Of a stretch of 64,000 nt of DNA, positions 26,070 through 34,593 are shown piece after piece; position 1 is the stretch's first letter, and every line of letters starts with the position of its first letter. A model generated the notes under the pieces. That model was given only the letters and a program-made list of their open reading frames with translations. It searched no databases and was not told the origin of the DNA. A program made the position numbers and the translations under genes. Source of the DNA: Candidatus Gastranaerophilales bacterium (GTDB lineage: Bacteria > Cyanobacteriota > Vampirovibrionia > Gastranaerophilales > Gastranaerophilaceae); contig JAFQOV010000016.1 of assembly GCA_017402995.1 (NCBI GenBank), forward strand, positions 26,135-90,134, written 5' to 3'.

Positions 26070-26405
26070 TTAAACTTGTGCTTGAGAATCTTTCTTTGAA
26101 CCAACAAAAGAGTAATCTGTTGCGTTAATTAGATATCTTTCAACCATTTCGCCATCTGGTGCTTGCCATTTTGATAAGATTATTCTGCCTTCGATTGAAA
26201 CCAAAGAACCTTTTTTAATCCATTCAGCAGCAGATTCAGCTTTTTTATCCCAAAGTTGAATATTGAACCAATCAGCTTCTCTTTGTTTTGTTTTTGCGTT
26301 CCATCTGTCAACAGCAATAGAAAAAGTTGTTTTGCTTTTTCCACTTTCAAAATATTTTATTTCAGGGTCTTGTCCAACACGTCCAACCAAAATAACACTG
26401 TTCAT
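26070..26405 (-). CDS. ssb: Single-stranded DNA-binding protein, short form
   Basis: A 111-residue OB-fold SSB: MNSVILVGRVGQDPEIKYF, ADWFNIQLWDKKAESAAEWIKKGS, VSIEGRIILSKW are all standard. It ends ...KDSQAQV directly after the OB fold and lacks both the Gly/Gln-rich linker and the acidic DDDIPF-type tip through which most bacterial SSBs recruit partners. It may be the housekeeping SSB of a reduced genome or an accessory copy; the window cannot decide. AAGGATTTATGTT precedes the ATG. Confidence 0.93.
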   Translation of the reverse strand: MNSVILVGRVGQDPEIKYFESGKSKTTFSIAVDRWNAKTKQREADWFNIQLWDKKAESAAEWIKKGSLVSIEGRIILSKWQAPDGEMVERYLINATDYSFVGSKKDSQAQV

Positions 26406-26449
26406 AACATAAATCCTTATTACTTTTTTATAATTATATTATGTTAAAT

Positions 26450-27046
26450 CTAGTTTTGCAAATACACTTGTGCATATGCACATTTTGTATCTGATATGGT
26501 TGAATAGACAACTCTTATTACATTTTCATCTATAATATCAAGGCGCGAATAGGTAATATCATGTTCTTTTTTCAAGGTATCCTCAAATTTTTTCAATTTT
26601 AACTTACCATATTCCTGACTACCTTGATAAAAAACAAGCAAATTCGCGCCATTTTCAGTTTTTTCTTGAATTTTATAGTTTCCTAAAGGAATAATTTTTC
26701 CTTCAGCATCATAAATCGAAACCAAAAGTTTAATATAATAGACACCATTTTTAATGTCTTGAATTGCTTTTAATTCGCCACCTAAATCGATTTCTTTGTC
26801 TTGCCCTTTTGGTGCAGGGTCAACACCATATTTCCTTCCAAAAAAGAAGGTTTTTAACTTGCCTTTAAAAGAATTATCCAAAGGCTGAGGAGTCATTCTA
26901 TTTATTGTATCGTCAAATTCTTTGTTTGTGACTGGTTTAATCCCATCAAAAGCCGTATCAATGAAATTATAATCCACATCAAGCATTTGTGCTCTTAAAG
27001 GGCAAACAAAACAAAGTGATAATAGCAATAAAAATAAATATCTCAT
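26450..27046 (-). CDS. Exported protein of unknown function
   Basis: A 198-residue protein with a clear signal peptide (about 1-20, YLFLLLLSLCFVCPLRAQ). The mature part has a predicted beta-rich region (about 70-190; GVYYIKLLVSIYDAEGKIIPLGNYKI, NVIRVVYSTISDTKCAYAQVYLQ) with two Cys only, one in the signal. No family recognised. It has no Shine-Dalgarno; a TAAAAT ends 6 nt before the ATG, with ATGACA 16 bp further up. Confidence 0.6.
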   Translation of the reverse strand: MRYLFLLLLSLCFVCPLRAQMLDVDYNFIDTAFDGIKPVTNKEFDDTINRMTPQPLDNSFKGKLKTFFFGRKYGVDPAPKGQDKEIDLGGELKAIQDIKNGVYYIKLLVSIYDAEGKIIPLGNYKIQEKTENGANLLVFYQGSQEYGKLKLKKFEDTLKKEHDITYSRLDIIDENVIRVVYSTISDTKCAYAQVYLQN

Positions 27047-27052
27047 ATTATC

Positions 27053-27080
27053 ATTTTAATATTTTTTTTCTAATTGTCAT
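27053..27080 (-). promoter_or_regulatory. Promoter predicting a leaderless mRNA for the exported protein
   Basis: Minus-strand ATGACA (27080-27075; five of six to TTGACA), 16-bp spacer, TAAAAT (27058-27053), then 6 nt to the ATG at 27046. No ribosome-binding site. Confidence 0.6.
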
Positions 27081-27112
27081 GATTTTAAAAGAAAAATCAG
27101 CTAATTAAAGGG

Positions 27113-28369
27113 TTAGGCTTTATTTTTAAGCAATTGCGCAACAACTTCTTTAAGAGCAATTTTAATATGGAAATAATTTAAACCACCTTGAATATAAATC
27201 GCCCAAGGGTCTCTGCAAGGTCCATCTGCCGATAGTTCAATTGTTGAGCCTTCAATGAAGCTTCCGCCAGCCATTAATAAATCACACGCATAACCAGGCA
27301 CTGTGTCTGGAATTGGAGTTAAATAGCTTTCAACGGGAGAAGATTTTTGTATCATTGCGCAAAAGTCTTGTTGTTCTTGAATATTGTTTAATTTAACAGT
27401 TTGAATTAAATCACTTCTTTTAGAATTTGAAGATGGAAAAGTTGAATAATTCATGTCTTCAAAAACTTTTGCTGTTAAAATTGCACCTTTGTGCGCATCA
27501 GAAACAACATTTGGCGCCATAAAAAACCCTTGCAACATAACGCGTGTTTGATTGTGCATAGCACCACCTTCTGCGCCAATTCCAGGAGCAGTTAAACGAC
27601 GCGCTGCCATATCAACATATTTTTTTGAGCCTGCGATATATCCGCCTGCTTCAACAATTCCGCCCCCTGGATTTTTAATTAAACTTCCAGCAATTAAATC
27701 TGCCCCAACTTCAATTGGTTCTTTGTAATCTACAAATTCGCCATAGCAATTATCTACAAAACAGCAAATTTCAGGGTTTTTCGCATGAACAATCTGGCAA
27801 ATTCTTTCAATATCTTCAATTGATAATGGTTTTCTTAATGAATATCCGCGAGAACGTTGAATTAAAACCATTTTAGTATCTTCTGAAAGATATTTTTCAA
27901 TATTTTCAAAATCAACTTCAAGCCCATCTTTTAAAGGTACTTCGCTATATTTAACCCCATGACCCATCAAGCTTGTATCAAAATCGTCACAACCTTTTCT
28001 TGAGCCAATAATTTGTTGCATGGTGTCATATGGTTCGCCTGCAATTGAAACCAATCTATCGCCATATCTTAAAACGCCAAACAATGCACAAGCTATTGTA
28101 TGTGAACCAGATACAAAATGTGGGCGAACAATTGCACTTTGAGCGCCAAAAACTTGCGCATATACTTTATCTAGCGCCTCTCTACCAATATCATCATGCC
28201 CGTAACCTGTGACTGTATAAAAATGTTCTTCGCCAATTTTATTATCATAAAAAGCTTTTAAAACTTTTTTTTGGTTAAATTCTGTTATTTTATCAATCTC
28301 GAAAAATCTCTCTTGAAGGGATTTTTGCGCACTTTCTACAATTTGCGTTGCTTGGTTTAGATAGTTCAT
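27113..28369 (-). CDS. PLP-dependent methionine gamma-lyase/aluminium-resistance family protein
   Basis: A 418-residue protein of the YnbB-type family annotated as cystathionine beta-lyase-like or aluminium resistance. Seen: HFYTVTGYGHDDIGRE near the N-terminus, RPHFVSGSHTIACALFGVLRYGD, CFVDNCYGEFVD (PLP-stacking Asp region), and SLIKNPGGGIVEAGGYI with the PLP-binding Lys. The exact substrate in this family is not settled. Its ATG overlaps the cdaA stop by 1 nt (TAATG), so it is coupled to cdaA. Confidence 0.87.
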   Translation of the reverse strand: MNYLNQATQIVESAQKSLQERFFEIDKITEFNQKKVLKAFYDNKIGEEHFYTVTGYGHDDIGREALDKVYAQVFGAQSAIVRPHFVSGSHTIACALFGVLRYGDRLVSIAGEPYDTMQQIIGSRKGCDDFDTSLMGHGVKYSEVPLKDGLEVDFENIEKYLSEDTKMVLIQRSRGYSLRKPLSIEDIERICQIVHAKNPEICCFVDNCYGEFVDYKEPIEVGADLIAGSLIKNPGGGIVEAGGYIAGSKKYVDMAARRLTAPGIGAEGGAMHNQTRVMLQGFFMAPNVVSDAHKGAILTAKVFEDMNYSTFPSSNSKRSDLIQTVKLNNIQEQQDFCAMIQKSSPVESYLTPIPDTVPGYACDLLMAGGSFIEGSTIELSADGPCRDPWAIYIQGGLNYFHIKIALKEVVAQLLKNKA

Positions 28370-29274
28370 TAATTTTTCCCGAAAATATTATCAAATTTGA
28401 TAAAATTTTTCTCTCCTGTTTGTTTTTCTTCTTGTTTATAGCCTAAAATTCTGATTAAATCAGCTTTTAATTTTCCTAAATCTTCATATTTTTTCAAAAT
28501 GCCATCAATTGCAACAGAAACATCTCCTGTTTCTTCTGAAACAACGATACAAGCACAATCTGGATAAATTTCTGATACACCGATTGCAGCTCTATGGCGA
28601 GTTCCATATCTCCAAGATAGTTTAGGATCCTCTGTTAATGGCAACAAAACTCCAGCCGAAATGATTTTATTATCGCGAATTACAACCGCGCCATCATGAA
28701 GCGGAGTATTTGGGAAAAAGATTGTTAACAATAACTCTTGCGAAATATCAGCGTTAATTTTAACTCCAACATCAGATTGAGTTAAAGAAGAGATATCTTT
28801 TTGTAAAACAATCAACCCACCAGTTTTTGATTTAGATAAATATTTTATTGTTTCAATTAATTCTTGAGCAATATCTACCCTTTTTTCATTAATGAAATCA
28901 ACGCCATTTCCAAATAATTTTTCAAATAAATTTCCTTGACCGATATAACCCAAAAAACGACGTAATTCGGGTTGGAAAATGACAATCAAAGCAAAAGATA
29001 CGATACTTACTAATGTTTTTAAGAAAACACCAAAAATATTCAAATTAATTTTAATTAAAATTTCGGAAATAACCCACATGATCACAAGCGCTAATGAGCC
29101 TCTGACAAGGTTTTCGCTTTGCGTGCCTTTAATAAATCTTTTATATAAATAATATAAAAGGAAAACTAAAATTGAAATTTCAAAAAAATGAATAACGATT
29201 GCAACTCTGTCCATTTCTTCAAAAAAATGTTGCAATTGAGATAACAAAACTACATCTAATCCTGCAAAATTCAT
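28369..29274 (-). CDS. cdaA: Diadenylate cyclase CdaA
   Basis: A 301-residue membrane enzyme that makes cyclic di-AMP from two ATP. Three N-terminal helices (about 28-48, 58-78, 84-102) precede the DisA_N/DAC domain (about 115-275), which holds both signature motifs, DGA at 194-196 and RHR at 226-228 (RYGTRHRAAIG). c-di-AMP typically governs potassium/osmotic balance and cell-wall homeostasis. It lies between lysA and the methionine gamma-lyase-like gene; no cdaR or glmM is adjacent as in Firmicutes. GAGGAAAAC precedes the ATG. Confidence 0.95.
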   Translation of the reverse strand: MNFAGLDVVLLSQLQHFFEEMDRVAIVIHFFEISILVFLLYYLYKRFIKGTQSENLVRGSLALVIMWVISEILIKINLNIFGVFLKTLVSIVSFALIVIFQPELRRFLGYIGQGNLFEKLFGNGVDFINEKRVDIAQELIETIKYLSKSKTGGLIVLQKDISSLTQSDVGVKINADISQELLLTIFFPNTPLHDGAVVIRDNKIISAGVLLPLTEDPKLSWRYGTRHRAAIGVSEIYPDCACIVVSEETGDVSVAIDGILKKYEDLGKLKADLIRILGYKQEEKQTGEKNFIKFDNIFGKN

Positions 29275-29290
29275 GTTTTCCTCGATATTT

Positions 29291-30613
29291 CTATAATCTA
29301 TCTAATATTACATCATTTTGGGTTAATTGTTCAAGAGTTTGCCTTTTCACAATGATATCTGATTGACCGTTGTTAATTAAAACCATTGCAGGTTTTAGAG
29401 CGCTATTATAATTTGATGACATTGAATAGCAATATGCTCCAGTATCAAAAACGCACAAAATATCACCAGCAGTCGGAGAATTTAGCTCAATATCTTTTAA
29501 TAAAATATCGCCTGATTCGCAACATTTTCCAGCGACAGTAACTGTTTCATATTTTTCTTCGTCTTTTTTATTTGCAATTTGCGCGCTGTATTGCGCTTGA
29601 TATAATGAAGGGCGAATATTATCGGTCATTCCGCCATCAATAGCGATATATTTTCTCACATTTGGAATAATTTTTTCGCTACCGATTGTATACAAAGAAA
29701 AACCAGCCGAACAAACCAAAGAGCGCCCAGGTTCAATATAAAGCGTTGGTTTTTCAAGATTAAATTTAGCGCAACCATCATCAATTGCTTTAATGATTAC
29801 ATCTGCAACTTCATAAACGCTTGGTGGGTTATCTTCTTTTGTATATGCAATTCCAAGCCCACCGCCGATATTCATTTCATCTAGTTTAATGTTGAATTTA
29901 TCTTGCAAACGTTTGATTTCAGACATGATTACTTGAATTTCGTCATAAAAACATTGTGTTTCAAAAATTTGCGAGCCAATATGTGCATGTAAACCTTTTA
30001 AATCAAGGTTTTTATATTCGTTTTGAATTAAATTAATTGCTTCATCAAGCGCTGATAAATCAAACCCAAATTTTGAATCTAGCTGTCCTGTTTGAATATA
30101 TTCATGCGTATGACATTCAATTCCTGGGGTAATTCTTAAGTGAATTTTTTGAACTTTGCCCATGCTTTTAGCAATTTTATTTAAAAACCCAAGTTCATAT
30201 AAGTTATCTACGCTAAAATGGTCGATATTATGATTTATTGCATAAACTATTTCATCATATGTTTTATTGTTGCCATTAAACGAAACTTTATCAAAAGTTA
30301 TTCCCGCATTTAATAAAATGTGCATTTCGCCTAATGAAACAACATCAAACCCAAAGCCAAAACTTGAAAAAATCTTTGCGACGGAAGATGTTAAAAGAGC
30401 TTTTGAAGCAAACAAGATTTTTATTTTTTCATATTTTGAAAAAGCATTTTTGTAATCTTGTGCCATTTGGCGCAAAGAAACTTCATCTAAGACATATAAA
30501 GGAGTAGAAAATTTATTTGCTAAGTCAACTAAATCACAACCTGATATTTCAAGATTTCCTTTTTCGTTAACTCTTGTGCTTAAAGGTTTAATACTTTGAT
30601 TGACATATGGCAT
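29291..30613 (-). CDS. lysA: Diaminopimelate decarboxylase
   Basis: A 440-residue PLP enzyme converting meso-diaminopimelate to lysine. The PLP Lys lies in ILFASKALLTSS, with HIGSQIF, the Gly-rich NIGGGLGIAYT, EPGRSLV and the active-site CESGD of the second subunit. Full length. AAGGAGTAAAAG precedes the ATG. It is 17 nt upstream of cdaA on the same strand, tying lysine/cell-wall precursor supply to c-di-AMP production in one transcript. Confidence 0.96.
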   Translation of the reverse strand: MPYVNQSIKPLSTRVNEKGNLEISGCDLVDLANKFSTPLYVLDEVSLRQMAQDYKNAFSKYEKIKILFASKALLTSSVAKIFSSFGFGFDVVSLGEMHILLNAGITFDKVSFNGNNKTYDEIVYAINHNIDHFSVDNLYELGFLNKIAKSMGKVQKIHLRITPGIECHTHEYIQTGQLDSKFGFDLSALDEAINLIQNEYKNLDLKGLHAHIGSQIFETQCFYDEIQVIMSEIKRLQDKFNIKLDEMNIGGGLGIAYTKEDNPPSVYEVADVIIKAIDDGCAKFNLEKPTLYIEPGRSLVCSAGFSLYTIGSEKIIPNVRKYIAIDGGMTDNIRPSLYQAQYSAQIANKKDEEKYETVTVAGKCCESGDILLKDIELNSPTAGDILCVFDTGAYCYSMSSNYNSALKPAMVLINNGQSDIIVKRQTLEQLTQNDVILDRL

Positions 30614-30690
30614 AATAGACTTTTACTCCTTGCTAAATTTTACAAAAAATTATAACATAAAATTACTATACGAAAGTAAAAGAGGTTAAA

Positions 30691-31719
30691 ATGTTCGATT
30701 TAAACAATAAATTTTTAAGCATAGGAAATATTATTACTTTTATTTTAATACTAGGGGTTCTTGCTCTTTGCTTCCAAGCAATTGATATTCTTTTAATATT
30801 ATTTGCTTCTTTTGTAATCACTTGCGCAATTAATCCAATAATCGACAAAATGGAAAAGAAAATTCCGCGAATTTGGGCAACAACAATTGTTCTTTTGGCT
30901 TTAATTTTAGCAAGTTTGTTAATCATTGTTCCTTTAATCACAGTTTGCGTTAAAGAGGCTTCTGGCTTAGCGATTAATTTTCCAAATATCTTAGATAACA
31001 TAGATAAATTTTTAAATATCAAAATTTTTGACAAACAAATTTCAGATTTTGTAACGCTAGATGCCCTAAAAGATTCAGTTTTACAAGCTTCTCAAAGAGT
31101 AATTGAAAACTCAATTTCTGCGGGCAAAGTTGTCGCAAGCTTTATAAGCGCTGGGTTTGCAATTTCAATTATGGTATTTTATTTAACTTATGATAAAAAA
31201 AGAATTCAAGATAAATTTATTGAATTTTTCCCTCAACCACAAAAAGAAAAAGCGCTAAATATCATTGAAAATATTTCATCAAAAGTTGGAAACTACATTT
31301 TCGCGCAAGGCATTGCAATGATTTTTGTTGGCGCATTAACTACCATTGGACTTTTACTAATTGGTCATGACCATGCGTTTTTACTTGGGTTTATCACTTG
31401 CATAATGGATATTATTCCTGTTATTGGTCCTGCAATTGCAATTGCAATTGGTTTAATCACAAGTGTATCAGACGGCGCGATTTTTGTACTTTTAACTTTT
31501 ATCGTTTATATTATTGCTCAATGGGCGCAAAATCAGCTTTTAAGACCAATCGTTTTTGGAAAACTTTTAAACATGCACCCTCTTGTAATTATTGTTGCCC
31601 TATTAGCTTCTGCAAAATTTTTGGGCTTCTGGGGTGTAGTTTTATCCCCTGCAATCGCTTGTGTTATCTGTACATTGGTTGATGAATTATATTTAGATAA
31701 AATAAACAAAAAAGATTAA
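30691..31719 (+). CDS. AI-2E family (PerM/TqsA-like) membrane transporter
   Basis: A 342-residue protein with about eight membrane helices and the family pattern: a long N-terminal helix pair (LILGVLALCFQAIDILLILFASFVITCAINPIID), a coiled cytoplasmic middle, then FIFVGALTTIGLLLIGHDHAFLLGFITCIMDIIPVIGPAIA and the C-terminal QNQLLRPIVFGKLLNMHPLVIIVALL block. Members include putative autoinducer-2 exporters and sodium/proton antiporters, so the substrate is unknown. AGAGGTTAAA precedes the ATG. It is immediately followed by the radical SAM gene (1 nt gap). Confidence 0.9.
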   Translation: MFDLNNKFLSIGNIITFILILGVLALCFQAIDILLILFASFVITCAINPIIDKMEKKIPRIWATTIVLLALILASLLIIVPLITVCVKEASGLAINFPNILDNIDKFLNIKIFDKQISDFVTLDALKDSVLQASQRVIENSISAGKVVASFISAGFAISIMVFYLTYDKKRIQDKFIEFFPQPQKEKALNIIENISSKVGNYIFAQGIAMIFVGALTTIGLLLIGHDHAFLLGFITCIMDIIPVIGPAIAIAIGLITSVSDGAIFVLLTFIVYIIAQWAQNQLLRPIVFGKLLNMHPLVIIVALLASAKFLGFWGVVLSPAIACVICTLVDELYLDKINKKD

Positions 31720-31720
31720 A

Positions 31721-33274
31721 ATGGAAAAGTTTTTATATCAAAGAATTGAAAAAAAAGACCCAAAATTAAATGTTTGGTTTGCCTATGGCGCGCCTGAAAG
31801 CTTTGCTATGGCATCATTAGGCTATTTAGCAATTTTTAAAGATTTAGATTTAAATCCAGATTTATTTGTTGAAAGAATTTATCAAGATACAAAAATTACA
31901 ACTATTCCATACAAAGCAGTTGATTGCATGGGCTTTTCAATGAGCTTTGAATTAGATATTTTAACCATAATCAAAATGCTTGAAAAATATGGTTTTCCTT
32001 TATTAGCAAATGAAAGAGGGGAAGATGACCCCTATATTTTCGTTGGTGGACCTGTGACAATGTCTAATCCAAAACCATATGAAGATTTTTTTGATTTTAT
32101 TGCAATTGGCGAAAAAATCGTTTTAGACGACGTTTTCAAAGTTTTAAAAGAAAAAAATAAGCTTTCAAGAAATGAAGTTTTAAAAAAATTAAGCGAAATT
32201 GAAGGAATTTACGTTCCAAAATATAAAAAAGAAGTCACAATCAAAAGAGATGACCTATCTGATGACATAATTTACACAACAATTTTGTCAGATAACAGCT
32301 TTTTTAAAGACACGTTTATTATTGAGCTTGAGCGCGGTTGCCCAAAAATGTGTAATTTTTGTTTGGCAAGCTGGTTAAACATTCCAACACGATTTGTAAA
32401 ATACGAAAAAATCATTGAAGCAATTGATTTCGGCTTAGCTCATACCAATAAAATCGCCCTTTTAGGAGCATATGTGGCAGGGCACCCTGATTTTAAAAAA
32501 ATTATTGAATATATTTCAAAAAAATGTGAAACGCAAGATATCGAGCTTTCAATCTCATCTTTAAGGGCAGATTTAGCAGACATTGATTTAATCAAAACAT
32601 TGGTTAAATGCAAACAAAAAACCGCAACAATCGCGCTTGAAGCTGGAAGTCAAAGGTTGAGGGATTTAATTGGAAAAGATTTATCTGAAAATCAGGTAAT
32701 TGATACTGTTTTATGTGCCAAAAAAGGCGGTTTAAAAGGGCTTAAAATATACGCCATGCTTGGTTTACCAACAGAAAATGACGAAGATATTGAAGAATTA
32801 ATTAATTTAATTCAAAAAATGAAAAATGAACTTAAAAAAATATCTGGCTCGTTTGATTTAACCTTGTCTGCTTCAACTTTTATTCCAAAGGCACATACGC
32901 CATTTGAAACGGTTGAAAGAACAGATAAAAAGATTCTTGAAAAAAGAATTAATTACCTTAAAAAAACATTTCATAAAATGGGCGTAAATTTTAGAGCCTC
33001 AAGCGTTGAGTGGGATATCATTCAAGGAATTTTATCAAGATACGATAAAAGTTTGGCAGAATTTTTAATTGAAGTCGTTGAAAAAGGCGCAAACCTTGGC
33101 GCTTTCAAGCAACTTTGGCGCGAAAAAGCCAAAAAAGGACTCTTGCCCTCATTTGACGACGTGGCAAAAATCCCTTTTTCTAATAACATCACAGCTCTTG
33201 ATTGGTCCTTTATCAAAACCGGTGCTGACGATTTGAAAAGGGCTCGCCAGCAAAAATTAACCCCTTATTTGTAA
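31721..33274 (+). CDS. Radical SAM protein with B12-binding-like N-terminus
   Basis: A 517-residue protein. The N-terminal ~190 residues resemble a Rossmann/B12-binding domain (IFVGGPVTMSNPKPYEDFFDFIAIGE). The radical SAM core (about 205-430) has the cluster motif ERGCPKMCNFC (CxxxCxxC), GAYVAGHPDF and LEAGSQRLRDLIGKD. The closest described set is the YgiQ/TIGR03960-type uncharacterised radical SAM proteins; the reaction is unknown. It directly follows the AI-2E transporter gene. Its end overlaps the convergent gene by 10 nt. Confidence 0.85.
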   Translation: MEKFLYQRIEKKDPKLNVWFAYGAPESFAMASLGYLAIFKDLDLNPDLFVERIYQDTKITTIPYKAVDCMGFSMSFELDILTIIKMLEKYGFPLLANERGEDDPYIFVGGPVTMSNPKPYEDFFDFIAIGEKIVLDDVFKVLKEKNKLSRNEVLKKLSEIEGIYVPKYKKEVTIKRDDLSDDIIYTTILSDNSFFKDTFIIELERGCPKMCNFCLASWLNIPTRFVKYEKIIEAIDFGLAHTNKIALLGAYVAGHPDFKKIIEYISKKCETQDIELSISSLRADLADIDLIKTLVKCKQKTATIALEAGSQRLRDLIGKDLSENQVIDTVLCAKKGGLKGLKIYAMLGLPTENDEDIEELINLIQKMKNELKKISGSFDLTLSASTFIPKAHTPFETVERTDKKILEKRINYLKKTFHKMGVNFRASSVEWDIIQGILSRYDKSLAEFLIEVVEKGANLGAFKQLWREKAKKGLLPSFDDVAKIPFSNNITALDWSFIKTGADDLKRARQQKLTPYL

Positions 33275-33750
33275 AAATTTGCTTGATTAATCATTGAAAG
33301 GTTGTGTAATTGCGAACCCAAAATCGTTGTGAAATCAGCATTTTGATAGTTCTTCTTAAATCTAATATACATGCTTTCAACGTTTTTTTCTAAATCATAA
33401 ACTTCGGCTAATAATTCTTCGTCATCTACCCCGCGCATAAGCATTGCGAGCTCGTCTTTAATATCTTGAATATCGTCTTTTGGGTCTTCATTAAAAGGAA
33501 TATTCAATTGATACATCAAATCAGCCCAGGGTCTATCTGAGTTTGGAATTTCTTGTTCTTGAATATTTTGTTGTTTTTCTAAATCTTTTGCTCTTTTTAG
33601 CATGGCAATATTCAAATTTTCATTATCTGTCGGATTAAGCCCATATTTGCGCATTTCATCAGCAAGAGGACTTTCTTTTTTCTCTTCTTTTCGATGAATT
33701 GAGTAATAATATTCGTATAAAGATACGCTACCTATCGCATTTATAGACAT
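33265..33750 (-). CDS. Uncharacterised acidic cytosolic protein
   Basis: A 161-residue Glu/Asp-rich, helical protein (EDPKDDIQDIKDELAMLMRGVDDEELLAE...). No family recognised. The start is set at 33750 (MSINAIGSVSLYEYY): CGAAGG lies upstream and the frame's N-terminal extension to 33816 has no ribosome-binding site and encodes a spurious hydrophobic stretch. The opening SINAIGS and short beta-like start recall small proteins that accompany flagellar or secretion genes, but that is only an impression. Divergent from cdd. Confidence 0.6.
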   Translation of the reverse strand: MSINAIGSVSLYEYYYSIHRKEEKKESPLADEMRKYGLNPTDNENLNIAMLKRAKDLEKQQNIQEQEIPNSDRPWADLMYQLNIPFNEDPKDDIQDIKDELAMLMRGVDDEELLAEVYDLEKNVESMYIRFKKNYQNADFTTILGSQLHNLSMINQANFYK

Positions 33751-33821
33751 ATTCTCTTGATACCTTCGGGGGATACTATATAAAATAAATACCCAAAATA
33801 GTGGAAAAATAACCAAAAGGC

Positions 33822-33850
33822 TGGCTTTTTTAAAAAAATAACGTTATAAT
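33822..33850 (+). promoter_or_regulatory. Promoter of cdd
   Basis: TATAAT at 33845-33850 with TGGCTT 17 bp upstream (33822-33827). Transcription near 33857 leaves a ~21-nt leader carrying GAGGTGA. Confidence 0.55.
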
Positions 33851-33877
33851 ATGCTACACAGCATTCGCGAGGTGAAA

Positions 33878-34276
33878 ATGGACAAAATATATTACGAGCT
33901 TTTAGAACAAGCGAAAGAAGCAAGCAAAAAAGCATATGCTAAATATTCAAACTTTTTTGTAGGAGCTTGTGCATTATTTGAAAGTGGAGAGAAATTTTGC
34001 GGTTGCAATATTGAAAATGCAAGTTATGGTTTAACTATCTGTGCCGAAAGAGTTGCGATTTCAAACGCTATTGCAAACGGGGAAAAAAGTGCCATTAAAG
34101 CGATTGCAATTTATTCACCAAATCAAAAATTGTGTTTTCCATGCGGTGCTTGCAGACAGTGGCTCAGTGAATTTGCCACCAATGACGATATTAAAATTAT
34201 TTTAGAAGACGAAAACGATATCAAAGTTCAAACTCTAAAAGAACTTTTCCCTTGCGGTTTTAAATTGAACGATTAA
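33878..34276 (+). CDS. cdd: Cytidine deaminase
   Basis: A 132-residue enzyme, the usual size for tetrameric cytidine/deoxycytidine deaminase of pyrimidine salvage. Zinc and catalytic residues are present in TICAERVAI (C and catalytic E) and PCGACRQ (two Cys). The start at 33878 follows GAGGTGA; an in-frame ATG nine codons earlier (33851) lies directly at the -10 box and is rejected. Confidence 0.96.
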   Translation: MDKIYYELLEQAKEASKKAYAKYSNFFVGACALFESGEKFCGCNIENASYGLTICAERVAISNAIANGEKSAIKAIAIYSPNQKLCFPCGACRQWLSEFATNDDIKIILEDENDIKVQTLKELFPCGFKLND

Positions 34277-34498
34277 TTATTCGTCAGCTAAAACTTGTTT
34301 TAATTCGATATCTGGTTTGCCAAGAACTCTAACAAGTTCTAAAACAGATGCTTTCATTTGGCATTTTTGGCTTGAATTGTTGAAAAAATCTGTATAAAAA
34401 CAACCTTCGCAGTTGCAACCTCTTTTGTAACATTCGATAGCAGTTTGTGTCCATCTTCTAACTGCAGTTGCTCTGCCGAAATCTCTACTTTTTAACAC
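34277..34498 (-). CDS. Small Cys-rich protein of unknown function
   Basis: A 73-residue protein with an Arg-rich N-terminal helix (DFGRATAVRRWTQTAIECY), a compact cysteine cluster (KRGCNCEGCFYTDFF, then KCQMK) that could bind zinc or an Fe-S cluster, and a helical C-terminus (ASVLELVRVLGKPDIE). No family recognised. The start is GTG, 8 nt after GGAGAG. It has its own well-formed promoter and a structured ~60-nt leader (listed below). The four-Cys spacing argues for a real small protein. Confidence 0.65.
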   Translation of the reverse strand: MLKSRDFGRATAVRRWTQTAIECYKRGCNCEGCFYTDFFNNSSQKCQMKASVLELVRVLGKPDIELKQVLADE

Positions 34499-34559
34499 TT
34501 TATAAACTCTCCAATATCTAGTAGCCTAATGGGCTTTAAGCATTGCGCCCCTTGGCTTT
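34499..34559 (-). promoter_or_regulatory. Candidate structured 5' leader of the Cys-rich gene
   Basis: From the predicted start of transcription the ~60-nt leader can form an outer CCAA (34555-34552)/TTGG (34514-34511) stem around an AGCC-CATTA-GGCT hairpin. The TTGG strand overlaps the GGAGAG ribosome-binding site (34512-34507), so the fold could control translation. Pairings were found by eye. Confidence 0.4.
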
Positions 34560-34565
34560 AATATA

Positions 34566-34593
34566 ATTATATCCTTTCATGTTCAATTATCAA
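34566..34593 (-). promoter_or_regulatory. Promoter of the Cys-rich gene
   Basis: Minus-strand TTGATA (34593-34588), 16-bp spacer, TATAAT (34571-34566). One of the best sigma-70 matches in the window. Confidence 0.65.
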
